Source: Ruegeria sp. ANG-R
Lineage (GTDB): Bacteria > Pseudomonadota > Alphaproteobacteria > Rhodobacterales > Rhodobacteraceae
Assembly: GCF_000813985.1 (NCBI RefSeq)
Contig: NZ_JWLJ01000001.1
Span: 918,453-982,452, forward strand
Length of the DNA stretch: 64,000 nt
Direction: 5' to 3'
A model generated the notes under the pieces. The model did no database searches. It had not been told where the DNA came from and saw only the letters and a program-made list of their open reading frames with translations. Shown in pieces: positions 9,917 through 17,798 of the stretch (positions within the stretch are counted from its first letter, which is position 1; each line of letters begins with the position of its first letter). A program made the translations under genes and the position numbers.

Positions 9917-10693
9917 ATGGAATACGAAGCGGTCCTTCTGGATATAACCGATGATTTGGCGGTTCTGACGTTGAACCGGCCAGACAAGATGAATGCGCTG
10001 ACGACGCAGATGCGGGCCGAGATCACCTATGCGATGAAAGACGCCGCGCAACATGCACGCGCGATTGTCCTGACAGGGGCTGGACCTGCCTTCTGTTCCG
10101 GGCAGGATCTGGGTGATGCGTCGAGTACCGGAAAAATCGATCTCGAACGCGCGCTGCGGGACGAATATGAACCGATGCTCGAGGCTGTCTATGATTGCCC
10201 CGTGCCGACCATCGCGGCGGTTAACGGGCCGGCAGCGGGGGCAGGGGCCAACCTCGCGCTCTGTGCCGATGTGGTGATCGCAACCGAGAGCGCCTATTTC
10301 CTGCAGGCCTTTGCCCGGATTGGATTGCTGCCCGATGCCGGTGGCACCTGGTTCATGCCGCGTCAGATGGGATTCGCCAAGGCGATGGGGGCAGCGTTGT
10401 TTGCGGACAAGATCAGCGCGCGTCAGGCGGACGAGTGGGGGTTGATCTGGGAAGCAATCTCTGACGATCAGTTTGACGCGCATTGGCGCAAGCGGGCCGC
10501 CTATCTGGCTAAAGGGCCAACCGCCGGGTTCCGGGCGATCAAACAGGCGATCCGCGGGTCCTATGACAAAACGCTGCCTCAGCAGCTTGCAGCCGAGGCG
10601 CATTTGCAGGGCGAATGCGGACGCACCAGAGATTTTGCAGAGGGTGTGGTGGCCTTCCTCGAAAAGCGCCCTGCGAAATTCGAAGGGCGCTAG
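9917..10693 (+). CDS. Enoyl-CoA hydratase/isomerase family protein (PaaG-like)
   Basis: This 258-residue crotonase-fold protein has the first oxyanion-hole block GAGPAFCSGQDL near residue 58. The second block, NGPAAGAGANLAL, is near residue 102. The DAGGTW segment near residue 140 resembles PaaG-type isomerases that act on the ring-epoxide of phenylacetyl-CoA, rather than a plain hydratase with two glutamates. No other paa genes are in view, so the substrate is uncertain. A good Shine-Dalgarno sequence (GAGGT) precedes the ATG. The gene converges on the minus-strand methyltransferase with only 8 bp between stops. Confidence 0.8.
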   Translation: MEYEAVLLDITDDLAVLTLNRPDKMNALTTQMRAEITYAMKDAAQHARAIVLTGAGPAFCSGQDLGDASSTGKIDLERALRDEYEPMLEAVYDCPVPTIAAVNGPAAGAGANLALCADVVIATESAYFLQAFARIGLLPDAGGTWFMPRQMGFAKAMGAALFADKISARQADEWGLIWEAISDDQFDAHWRKRAAYLAKGPTAGFRAIKQAIRGSYDKTLPQQLAAEAHLQGECGRTRDFAEGVVAFLEKRPAKFEGR

Positions 10694-10701
10694 ACGTTCG
10701 A

Positions 10702-11715
10702 TCAGGCCCGGCGGCGACGGCGTGTGCGCCGTTCGGGCATGGCCTCGTCGCCAGTGCCGTCCGAGGCCGAGGTAAACGGGCCAAGTGCGGATGTGATCTG
10801 ATCCAGAGTCGGGCGTTCTCCGCGGGGGGCAGCGTCCAGGGCCTCGCGCATCTTACGTAGATGCGCAGGCATGGTGCCGCAGCACCCGCCGATGATTGTT
10901 GCACCCGCGTCCCGGGCCATGGAGGCGTATTGTCCCATCAACTCGGGTGTGCCGTCATAATGGATATGCCCATCCACATATTTTGGGATACCTGCGTTGC
11001 CCTTGGAAATCAGAGGTCGTTCACTGCCCTGAGCGGCGAAACCAAGAACGGTACGCAGGATGTCGGATGCGCCTGTGCCACAATTGGCGCCAAAGGCGAC
11101 AGGTGGATTTGGCAGAGTTTCCACGATTATTGCCAGATCGGAGGATGTAACCCCCATCATGGTCCGGCCAGCCGTGTCAAAGCTCATGGTGCCACACCAT
11201 GGCATATCGGCCAGGGCGAACGCCTCGGCAGCAGCCCGGAATTCTTCCGGGGCACTAATGGTTTCAAGCCACAGCACATCTGCGCCTCCGGCTTTCAATG
11301 CCTCAGCCTGTTCATGAAACATCTCGACGGCTTCTGTGTGTGACAGGCTGCCGACGGGTTCCATGATCTCGCCGGTTGGGCCAACCGAGCCCGCGACGAT
11401 AACCGGACGACCAGCCTTGTCAGCGACCTCGCGACCAAGCTCGGCACCAATGCGGTTCAGTTCGCTCACGCGGTTCTGGGCGTCGTGCAGTTTCAGACGT
11501 GCAGAAGTTCCGCCAAACGTGTTGGTCAGAAACAGATCGCTGCCGGCATCGACCGACCCCTGATACAACGCGCGAATCTTGTCGGGCGCATCGACATTCC
11601 ACAATTCCGGCGCGTCACCGGATTGCAGGCCCATGTTGAACAGGTTGGTCCCGGTCGCACCATCCGCAAGAATGACGTCTACGGTTTCCAGAAGGGTGCT
11701 GAGCGCATTTGTCAT
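10702..11715 (-). CDS. bmt: Betaine/thiol homocysteine S-methyltransferase
   Basis: The protein belongs to the zinc-dependent homocysteine S-methyltransferase family and probably uses glycine betaine or a related methyl donor to make methionine. The 337-residue chain opens with LADGATGTNLF. It carries the zinc-binding cysteines as GANCGTG near residue 210 and GGCCGT near residue 275. It lacks the cobalamin and folate domains of MetH. The arginine-rich C-terminal tail (RRTRRRRRA) is unusual. The gene is monocistronic, with a terminator for the upstream gene just before it. In a DMSP-using organism a sulfonium compound is also a plausible donor, but that is inference. Confidence 0.85.
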   Translation of the reverse strand: MTNALSTLLETVDVILADGATGTNLFNMGLQSGDAPELWNVDAPDKIRALYQGSVDAGSDLFLTNTFGGTSARLKLHDAQNRVSELNRIGAELGREVADKAGRPVIVAGSVGPTGEIMEPVGSLSHTEAVEMFHEQAEALKAGGADVLWLETISAPEEFRAAAEAFALADMPWCGTMSFDTAGRTMMGVTSSDLAIIVETLPNPPVAFGANCGTGASDILRTVLGFAAQGSERPLISKGNAGIPKYVDGHIHYDGTPELMGQYASMARDAGATIIGGCCGTMPAHLRKMREALDAAPRGERPTLDQITSALGPFTSASDGTGDEAMPERRTRRRRRA

Positions 11716-11757
11716 TGGAGTATTCCAACATTTGGGCCACAGCCCGTAAAAATATGA

Positions 11758-11786
11758 GACGCCCCGTGTCTCATGACCGGGGCGTC
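11758..11786 (-). terminator. Rho-independent terminator between the zeta gene and bmt
   Basis: On the minus strand an 8-bp stem (GACGCCCC/GGGGCGTC) is followed by a T-rich run (TCATATTTTT). It lies about 40 bases upstream of the bmt start and beyond the end of the ATPase inhibitor gene, so it probably ends that transcript. I considered a methionine-cycle riboswitch and found no matching architecture. Confidence 0.6.
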
Positions 11787-11799
11787 AAATCAAATTCAT

Positions 11800-11824
11800 A
11801 AAACTCATGAAGATCATGAGTTTT
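11800..11824. terminator. Perfect inverted repeat after the zeta gene
   Basis: AAAACTCATGA-AGA-TCATGAGTTTT is an 11-bp perfect stem with A and T runs at both ends, so it could terminate transcription in either direction. It lies directly downstream of the ATPase inhibitor zeta stop codon. Confidence 0.6.
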
Positions 11825-11836
11825 GTCTTGTCGATA

Positions 11837-12157
11837 TTAGACTTCTGTCTCTGCCATCACTTGTTCTTTGGCTTCGACAAGCAATTCGACCATCTTTTCA
11901 CGGATCTTGGCTTCATCCGCCAAGTCTCCGAGATAACCTTTGACCGCCTCGACAACATCATCTTCGCTGACGTTTTGAAGATCCGTATGAACCAGCTCTT
12001 GTCCGTATTTCCGTGCTTGTTCTACGGTCTCGCCTTTCAGCGTCGAGGCCCAGACGGCCATAAACCGGTTGCGGCGCATCCGAGCGATGAACTGCATCTT
12101 TTCGTCATGAGCGAATTTGTTTTCAAACGCGGCTTCACGTTCGTCGAATGTGGTCAT
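11837..12157 (-). CDS. ATP synthase inhibitor subunit zeta (DUF1476)
   Basis: This 106-residue protein is the alphaproteobacterial F1-ATPase inhibitor zeta, which blocks ATP hydrolysis in the way mitochondrial IF1 does. The N-terminus starts MTTFDEREAAFENKFA, the inhibitory region. A charged helical body follows (QFIARMRRNRFMAVWA). The ATG at 12157 is preceded by AAGGGG. A much longer in-frame extension exists upstream, but it overlaps the divergent purC start region and does not resemble the family. Two terminator-like hairpins follow the gene. Confidence 0.88.
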   Translation of the reverse strand: MTTFDEREAAFENKFAHDEKMQFIARMRRNRFMAVWASTLKGETVEQARKYGQELVHTDLQNVSEDDVVEAVKGYLGDLADEAKIREKMVELLVEAKEQVMAETEV

Positions 12158-12196
12158 TGGTTGGGGACCCCTTGGGTTAAACGTTCTTTCCTGATG

Positions 12197-12224
12197 ATAT
12201 GACCATACGATGCCCTGTACGCAA
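12197..12224 (-). promoter_or_regulatory. Possible promoter for the zeta inhibitor gene
   Basis: On the minus strand TTGCGT and TCATAT are separated by 16 bases, about 40 bases upstream of the ATG. The match is partial and no experimental evidence is available. Confidence 0.3.
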
Positions 12225-12344
12225 GGTATTTGCGCTGCGTCAAAGCCTCTCGGGGTTGCGAACTTGCGGGAAAGCGGGGCTTGCACTATGAGGGCGCCAA
12301 CGTGAAGGGACTCATTCCCTTTCCCCAGACTGGAAAGGTCGCTC

Positions 12345-13100
12345 ATGGCGCGTCGCAAGAAGATTTACGAAGGTAAAGCCAAGATCCTGTATGAAGGCCC
12401 CGAGCCAGGCACCATCGTGCAGTATTTCAAGGACGACGCCACCGCGTTCAACGCCGAGAAAAAAGATGTGATCGACGGAAAGGGCGTTCTTAACAACCGT
12501 CTGAGTGAATTCTTCATGACTGGTCTGGCCCAGATCGGGGTGCCAACGCACTTCATCCGCCGTCTCAACATGCGCGAGCAGTTGGTTCGGAATTGTGAAA
12601 TCATTCCGCTGGAAGTGATCGTTCGCAACTATGCCGCCGGATCGATGTCCAAGCGCCTTGGTATCGCGGAGGGGACTCAGCTGCCGCGTCCGATCGTTGA
12701 ATATTGCTACAAGGACGATGCGCTGGGTGATCCGCTGGTGACGGAAGAGCACATTGCAGCCTTTGGCTGGGCAAGTCAGCAGGATATGGACGATATCCTC
12801 AGCCTGGCGCTGCGTGTGAACGATTTCATGAGCGGCGTGATGCTGGCCGTCGGTATCCGTCTCGTCGATTTCAAGATTGAGATTGGGCGCGTATTCGAAG
12901 GCGATTTCCAGCGTCTGATCGTGGCCGATGAAATCAGCCCCGATAGTTGCCGTCTGTGGGATATCGAAACCGGTCAGAAGCTGGACAAGGATGTGTTCCG
13001 TCGCGATCTGGGTAGCCTGACGGATGCCTATTCGGAGGTCGCGCGTCGTCTTGGCGTCCTGCCCAAAAGCAATGTAACCAAGCCAACGCTGATCAACTGA
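12345..13100 (+). CDS. purC: Phosphoribosylaminoimidazole-succinocarboxamide synthase
   Basis: PurC (SAICAR synthetase) joins aspartate to CAIR in purine synthesis. The 251-residue protein begins [13 protein letters not shown] with the expected YEGKAK loop. It contains [11 protein letters not shown], the conserved [11 protein letters not shown] block near residue 92, and LVDFKIE near residue 175. Length is normal. The ATG has a GGAAAGG ribosome site. It heads a purC-purS-purQ cluster and diverges from the zeta inhibitor gene. purL is not in the window. Confidence 0.96.
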   Translation: MARRKKIYEGKAKILYEGPEPGTIVQYFKDDATAFNAEKKDVIDGKGVLNNRLSEFFMTGLAQIGVPTHFIRRLNMREQLVRNCEIIPLEVIVRNYAAGSMSKRLGIAEGTQLPRPIVEYCYKDDALGDPLVTEEHIAAFGWASQQDMDDILSLALRVNDFMSGVMLAVGIRLVDFKIEIGRVFEGDFQRLIVADEISPDSCRLWDIETGQKLDKDVFRRDLGSLTDAYSEVARRLGVLPKSNVTKPTLIN

Positions 13101-13201
13101 TCTTGTCCTATATCGACAGGGTTGTCCGATAAGCCCAAGCGGGATATCCCGCGCGCAATGAAACGGATCGCAGAACGGTCCACCAGTGGAGTTTTCGAGA
13201 A

Positions 13202-13432
13202 ATGAAGGCACGTGTGCATGTGATGCTCAAGAATGGGGTTCTTGACCCTCAGGGCGAGGCTGTGCGTCACGCATTGGGTGCGATGGGCTTTGATCAGGTC
13301 GAAGGCGTGCGCCAAGGCAAGGTGATCGATCTGGAACTGGCGGACGGCGCGACCGAAGCGGATGTAACCAAGATGTGCGAAAAGCTGTTGGCCAACACGG
13401 TCATCGAACGCTTTGAGATCGAACTGCTCTGA
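13202..13432 (+). CDS. purS: Phosphoribosylformylglycinamidine synthase subunit PurS
   Basis: PurS is the small bridging subunit of the three-part FGAM synthase (PurL-PurQ-PurS). The 76-residue product starts [18 protein letters not shown] and carries VEGVRQGK, both diagnostic of the family. It follows purC by about 100 bp and precedes purQ by 26 bp. Presence of purS means the organism uses the small form of PurL, encoded elsewhere. Confidence 0.95.
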   Translation: MKARVHVMLKNGVLDPQGEAVRHALGAMGFDQVEGVRQGKVIDLELADGATEADVTKMCEKLLANTVIERFEIELL

Positions 13433-13458
13433 GTTTTTCCGACCTAGGAGGGTCCGCC

Positions 13459-14127
13459 ATGCGCGCAGCCGTCATCGTTTTCCCCGGTTCCAACTGTGAT
13501 CGGGACCTTGCCGTCGCCTTCGAGCAGGCCGGTTTTTCCGTCGATATGGTCTGGCACAAGGATGCCACGCTGCCTGAGGGTATCGATATCGTCGGTGTTC
13601 CGGGTGGGTTCTCCTACGGTGATTATCTCCGCTGCGGCGCGATTGCTGCCCAATCCCCAATCTGCAAAGCACTTGCTGCGCATACCGAGCGTGGTGGTTA
13701 CGCCGTTGGTATCTGCAACGGATTTCAGGTTCTGACCGAAACCGGAATTCTGCCCGGCGCGCTGTTGCGTAATGCCGGTCTGAAATACATCTGCAAAACG
13801 ATCGGCCTGAAGGTCGAAACCAGCGACAGCGCCTTTACTGAAGGGTACAATGCCGGGGATGTGATCGATATCCCGATTGCACATCACGATGGCAATTATT
13901 TCGCTGATGATGAGACCTTGGCCGAGTTGAAGGATCAGGATCGCGTTGCCTTCACCTACGCCGAGAATCCCAACGGTTCGCGCGACGATATCGCTGGCAT
14001 TTTATCACACAACCGCCGCGTGTTAGGCATGATGCCCCACCCCGAGCGGGCGGCGGATTCAGGCCACGGAGGCACTGATGGGACGGCGCTCTTCCGCGCA
14101 TTGGCCGGGGTGCTGGCGCCAGCGTGA
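13459..14127 (+). CDS. purQ: Phosphoribosylformylglycinamidine synthase glutaminase subunit PurQ
   Basis: PurQ hydrolyses glutamine to deliver ammonia to PurL. The 222-residue class I amidotransferase has the nucleophile cysteine in GICNGFQVL at residue 86. The catalytic His-Glu is in MMPHPERA near residue 194. FPGSNCDRD at the N-terminus is typical. The ribosome site AGGAGGGT is strong. After the stop a hairpin lies directly against the start of the next gene. Confidence 0.96.
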   Translation: MRAAVIVFPGSNCDRDLAVAFEQAGFSVDMVWHKDATLPEGIDIVGVPGGFSYGDYLRCGAIAAQSPICKALAAHTERGGYAVGICNGFQVLTETGILPGALLRNAGLKYICKTIGLKVETSDSAFTEGYNAGDVIDIPIAHHDGNYFADDETLAELKDQDRVAFTYAENPNGSRDDIAGILSHNRRVLGMMPHPERAADSGHGGTDGTALFRALAGVLAPA

Positions 14128-14140
14128 CTTGAGGTCATCA

Positions 14141-14163
14141 GCCCGGACGCGTAGCGTCGGGGC
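14141..14163 (+). promoter_or_regulatory. Hairpin abutting the sensor kinase start codon
   Basis: GCCCGGACGC-GTA-GCGTCGGGGC forms a 10-bp stem with one mismatch, and its 3' arm ends at the base before ATG 14164. The only purine-rich ribosome-binding candidate is inside the stem. It could end purQ transcription or limit translation of the kinase; neither is proven. Confidence 0.4.
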
Positions 14164-15942
14164 ATGAGTGCGGAAGATCAATCAGACAGCAACGGGTTTC
14201 TGAGCCGATTGCGCGGGGCGCCGATGGGTTGGCGCCTGCGTCTGGCTATATTTCTGCTGCTGATTGCGACCGTCGCGACGGTTTGGATAACCAACAGCCT
14301 GCTGACCAGCCGGTTTACCGAGTCCACGAGAAACCGGGCCGAGCTGCGCTTAGCTCTGTATTCAGGCAACCTACTGAGTGAGTTGCGTCGGAATGCCATT
14401 GTCCCGCAGTTGCTCGCGCGCGATCCCACGCTGATTTCGGCATTGCAATCCAGCGATTACACGCTTTCAACTCAGCGGTTGATCTCGTTTGTCGAAGAGA
14501 TCGGCGCCGCCTCACTGGTCCTTTTGGATCGTGACGGACGAACAGTTGCTGCAACTGATCGTAACCGGCTGGGCGAGGGCCATCGAAGCACGCCCTACTT
14601 CATCGACGCGATGCGTTCGAACGCGACGATTTTTTCCGTGATTCCACGAGAATCGGGCGGTTACAGCTTTGTTTACTCGCGACGGATCGAGGCCAATGCC
14701 GAGATTCTCGGGGTTATTGTGGTCGAGGTCGATCTGCAGAAGTTTGAACGCGCCTGGGCCGGAATCTCGGACGCGGTGATGGTGACGGACAGCACAGGTA
14801 CGATAATCCTTTCGACCGAGCCGCGATGGCTTGGACTGGACGAAAGCAGTGCGATCCTGCGCCAGCCGCCTCAGGGCGCGATCCAGCGTGCCATCCGCGC
14901 TACAACGGACTGGAACGCGCTTCCCCCCGATGCCTACCTGCAGGGCGAGGCGGTGATGCGGATGGAAACGCGCATACCTTTCCGCGGCTGGCAAATGACG
15001 TCGTTTACCACCTATTCTTCGATCCGGGAGAAAGTGAACAGCGTACTTGCGCTTGAGATCATGGCGTTTGCGATTCTTCTGGCGCTGGCGTTCTATGCGC
15101 TCAGCCGCAGGGCCACGTCGCGCATGACATTGTTCCAGCGCGAGTCGGCGGAGCTTCGCGCATTGAACGCAAGGCTGCAGCGGGAAATTGCTGAGCGGGA
15201 ACGGGTTGAAAAGACGCTGGAAGTTGCCGAGCAGACCCTTGCGCAAAGCTCGAAACTGGCGGCGCTCGGAGAGATGTCTGCCGCCGTCAGTCACGAGTTG
15301 AACCAGCCGCTGGCGGCGATGAAAACCTACCTCGCCGGTGCACGTCTTCTGCTGCGCCGCAACCGGCCGGAAGAAGCTTTGGCGAGCTTTGGTCGTATCG
15401 ATGGCCTGATCGAGCGTATGGGCGCGATCACGCGTCAGCTGAAATCGTATGCCCGCAAGGGCGCAGACGCGTTTTCCCCTGTAAATCTTGGCGAAGCGTT
15501 GGCCTCATCCTTGTCGATGATGGAACCTCAGCTTCGTCAACGTCATGTCAAAATTACGCAGATTCTGCCCGAAGAACCTGTTATAGTGATGGGAGATCGG
15601 ATGCGAATTGAACAGGTTATGGTCAATCTCTTGCGCAATGCGCTGGATGCCACCAAATCTGTGGACGAGCCCGATGTCGAAATCATCCTGGCCGCCGGCG
15701 ATACGGCAGTTCTTACCGTGCGGGACAATGGCCATGGGATTGAGGATATCGAAAACCTGTTTGAGCCGTTCTACACGACCAAGCGCCCGGGGGATGGTGT
15801 TGGTCTGGGGCTTGCCATCTCGTCCGGGATCGTGAACGACCATGGCGGACGGCTTACCGCGCGCAACGGCCAGCAAGGTGGTGCGGTGTTCGAGATGCAA
15901 TTGCCCATTTTGGGAAGCGACGGCCTTGAGGCCGCAGAGTAA
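14164..15942 (+). CDS. DctB-like membrane sensor histidine kinase
   Basis: This is a 592-residue sensor kinase of the C4-dicarboxylate sensing (DctB) type. An N-terminal membrane helix lies at about residues 23-45, followed by a periplasmic double-PAS-like sensor region of about 240 residues. A second helix lies at about 292-312 and leads to a coiled coil. The HisKA domain has the phospho-acceptor motif SHELNQPLAAM, followed by an HATPase domain (VMVNLLRNALDA, DNGHGI, GVGLGLAIS). It is paired with the regulator gene 11 bp downstream. No dct transporter gene is present, so the ligand is not certain. A later ATG at 14224 is an alternative start. Confidence 0.8.
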   Translation: MSAEDQSDSNGFLSRLRGAPMGWRLRLAIFLLLIATVATVWITNSLLTSRFTESTRNRAELRLALYSGNLLSELRRNAIVPQLLARDPTLISALQSSDYTLSTQRLISFVEEIGAASLVLLDRDGRTVAATDRNRLGEGHRSTPYFIDAMRSNATIFSVIPRESGGYSFVYSRRIEANAEILGVIVVEVDLQKFERAWAGISDAVMVTDSTGTIILSTEPRWLGLDESSAILRQPPQGAIQRAIRATTDWNALPPDAYLQGEAVMRMETRIPFRGWQMTSFTTYSSIREKVNSVLALEIMAFAILLALAFYALSRRATSRMTLFQRESAELRALNARLQREIAERERVEKTLEVAEQTLAQSSKLAALGEMSAAVSHELNQPLAAMKTYLAGARLLLRRNRPEEALASFGRIDGLIERMGAITRQLKSYARKGADAFSPVNLGEALASSLSMMEPQLRQRHVKITQILPEEPVIVMGDRMRIEQVMVNLLRNALDATKSVDEPDVEIILAAGDTAVLTVRDNGHGIEDIENLFEPFYTTKRPGDGVGLGLAISSGIVNDHGGRLTARNGQQGGAVFEMQLPILGSDGLEAAE

Positions 15943-15953
15943 AAGGGAAGACT

Positions 15954-17288
15954 ATGGCACAGGCCATGAAGATCGCCATCGTGGACGACGAACAGGATAT
16001 GCGCCAGTCGATCAGCCAATGGCTTGCGCTGTCCGGCTACGATACCGAGACCTTTTCGAGCGCCGAGGATGCGCTCAAGGTGCTTGGGCCGGATTATCCG
16101 GGCATTGTTATCTCTGACATCAAAATGCCGGGTATGGACGGAATTCAGTTGTTGAAAAAGCTGATGGGGGCCGACAGCACGTTGCCCGTGATCATGATCA
16201 CCGGACATGGAGATGTGCCCATGGCGGTTGAGGCCATGCGGGTTGGTGCGTTTGATTTCCTCGAAAAGCCTTTCAATCCGGATCGGATGTCCGAACTCGC
16301 CAAGCGCGCAAGCAATGCGCGTCGGCTGACGTTGGACAACCGTGCTTTGCGCCGCGAGCTTTCGGGTGGCACCCAGATCATGAACAAACTGATCGGTGCA
16401 AGCCCCGTTATGGAGCGTTTGCGTGAGGATATTCTGGATCTGGGGCAGGCGGATGGCCATGTACTGATCGATGGTGAGACCGGCACCGGCAAGACACTCG
16501 TCGCTCATGCATTGCACGCTGTTGGCAGTCGGGCGGGCAAGAAATTTGTTTTGGTCTCCTGCGCCGCGCTCGAGGAAGAAACACTGTCCAAGCGGTTGTT
16601 TGGACCAATGCTGCCGGAAGATACACAACTGCCCGCGATTGAAGAGGCGCGCGGCGGGACGCTGGTTTTGGAGGATGTCGAAGCTCTGAGCGACACGCTA
16701 CAGGCCCGCCTTCTGAGCGTGATGAATGAACAGGGCACTCCGGCGGAAACGCGGATCGTCGCGATTTCGAACCTGCAGGAGGCGGGGAAGACCTCGGAAG
16801 ACGTTCTGCGGCCCGATCTGTTCTATCGATTGGCGGCGTTGCGTATCACCATGCCGCCGCTGCGTCAGAGAGGCGAAGACATTTTGACGCTGTTCACACG
16901 CCTCAGCGAGCAGTTTGCCGAGGAATACGGCTGCGATGCGCCTCAGGTCAGCGCGCAAGAAGCAGCACAACTGTTGCAAGCGCCTTGGCCCGGCAACGTG
17001 CGGCAACTGATCAATATCGCCGAGCGTGCAGTGCTGCAATCGCGGCGGGGCTCGGGGACGATTGCGTCGCTGCTCATGTCGGACCACGAAGAGATGCAGC
17101 CTGTCATGACCACCGAGGGCAAGCCGTTGAAAGAATATGTCGAGGCGTTCGAACGGATGCTGATCGACAACACGATGCGCCGTCACAAGGGATCAATCGC
17201 CTCGGTGATGGACGAGCTGTGCCTGCCGCGCCGGACGCTGAATGAGAAGATGGCGAAATATGGCCTGCAGCGGTCGGACTATTTATGA
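15954..17288 (+). CDS. DctD-like response regulator of the NtrC family, lacking GAFTGA
   Basis: The 444-residue regulator has a receiver domain with phosphorylation site Asp55 (VISDIKMPGMDG) and KPF near residue 105. An AAA+ domain with Walker A GETGTGKT (about 174-181) follows, then a C-terminal Fis-like helix-turn-helix (CLPRRTLNEKMAKYGL). In canonical sigma-54 activators an ExFGHxxGAFTGA loop follows Walker A. Here the segment reads KRLFGPMLPEDTQLPAIEEA, so GAFTGA is absent. Walker B is LVLEDVE instead of LFLDE. The protein therefore probably does not remodel sigma-54 holoenzyme in the usual way. Rhodobacter capsulatus NtrC is a known precedent of an activator without this motif. AAGGG precedes the ATG. 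Confidence 0.85.
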   Translation: MAQAMKIAIVDDEQDMRQSISQWLALSGYDTETFSSAEDALKVLGPDYPGIVISDIKMPGMDGIQLLKKLMGADSTLPVIMITGHGDVPMAVEAMRVGAFDFLEKPFNPDRMSELAKRASNARRLTLDNRALRRELSGGTQIMNKLIGASPVMERLREDILDLGQADGHVLIDGETGTGKTLVAHALHAVGSRAGKKFVLVSCAALEEETLSKRLFGPMLPEDTQLPAIEEARGGTLVLEDVEALSDTLQARLLSVMNEQGTPAETRIVAISNLQEAGKTSEDVLRPDLFYRLAALRITMPPLRQRGEDILTLFTRLSEQFAEEYGCDAPQVSAQEAAQLLQAPWPGNVRQLINIAERAVLQSRRGSGTIASLLMSDHEEMQPVMTTEGKPLKEYVEAFERMLIDNTMRRHKGSIASVMDELCLPRRTLNEKMAKYGLQRSDYL

Positions 17289-17295
17289 GGAGCGT

Positions 17296-17362
17296 GAGGG
17301 GGTCAGCCCCCTCTTGAGCCGTTGGCTCAATTCACCCCCGAGGTATTTTTGAACAGAAGAAG
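17296..17362 (+). repeat. Two hairpins plus short repeated 3' element (copy 2)
   Basis: After the regulator stop there are hairpins at 17296-17313 (GAGGGGG/CCCCCTC) and 17314-17330 (TTGAGCC-GTT-GGCTCAA, perfect). They are followed by GAGGTATTTTTGAACAGAAG and AAG (17340-17362). The last element repeats that at 6052-6073 with one extra T. The likely role is transcript termination or 3'-end processing. Confidence 0.6.
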
Positions 17363-17798
17363 CTGATTGGCCCATCTCGGGGACCGGAATGCAGTTTGCC
17401 CATTGTCTTTTCCACAGGACTGCTTTTATTGTGTTCGAACGGGCCGGGCATTTTCAAGCCCAGAAGTCCCGAATCTTTGAGTTTCGCTGCTGATCTGATG
17501 CTGAGGATCATCCCCATGCGGTTCAGCAGACCGATTATGCCTCGACTGGGGCAACTGAGCACCTGAACCCGTTCTGACGGGTGAAAGGAATAAATGGGCA
17601 GGTGGCGGCCCTATCCCGCGCCTGTCGGAGAAGAACCGCGATGACGCGCGCGCAACGATTGAGTGAACGGGCAGGGGGCCACAGCGCCGGACCCTGCCGC
17701 GCGCCGTCAGATATCGCCCTGACAAGACACCATCCCAAAAGCGCCTGTCCGCCCGGACGGGTCAGGACAACGCGTTTGGCGCGGTGCACCAAGGACAC
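17363..17798 (+). other. Non-coding leader region upstream of rne
   Basis: About 430 bases between the repeat element and the rne start contain no credible gene. Short open frames here lack ribosome sites and family features. Several GC-rich self-complementary stretches occur, for example GGGCAGGGGGCC with a partner ending CCCTGCC (about 17669-17698). A long structured 5' untranslated region is usual for rne genes, whose mRNA the enzyme often cleaves to regulate itself. Autoregulation here is inference. Confidence 0.45.

Noticed and set aside
11716-11800. Methionine-cycle riboswitch upstream of bmt
   Set aside because: The hairpin there looks like a plain terminator with a T-run. I could not fit SAM-II, SAH or SAM/SAH consensus features.
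17332-17562. Minus-strand frame in the rne leader
   Set aside because: No ribosome site or family features, and it overlaps the repeated 3' element.
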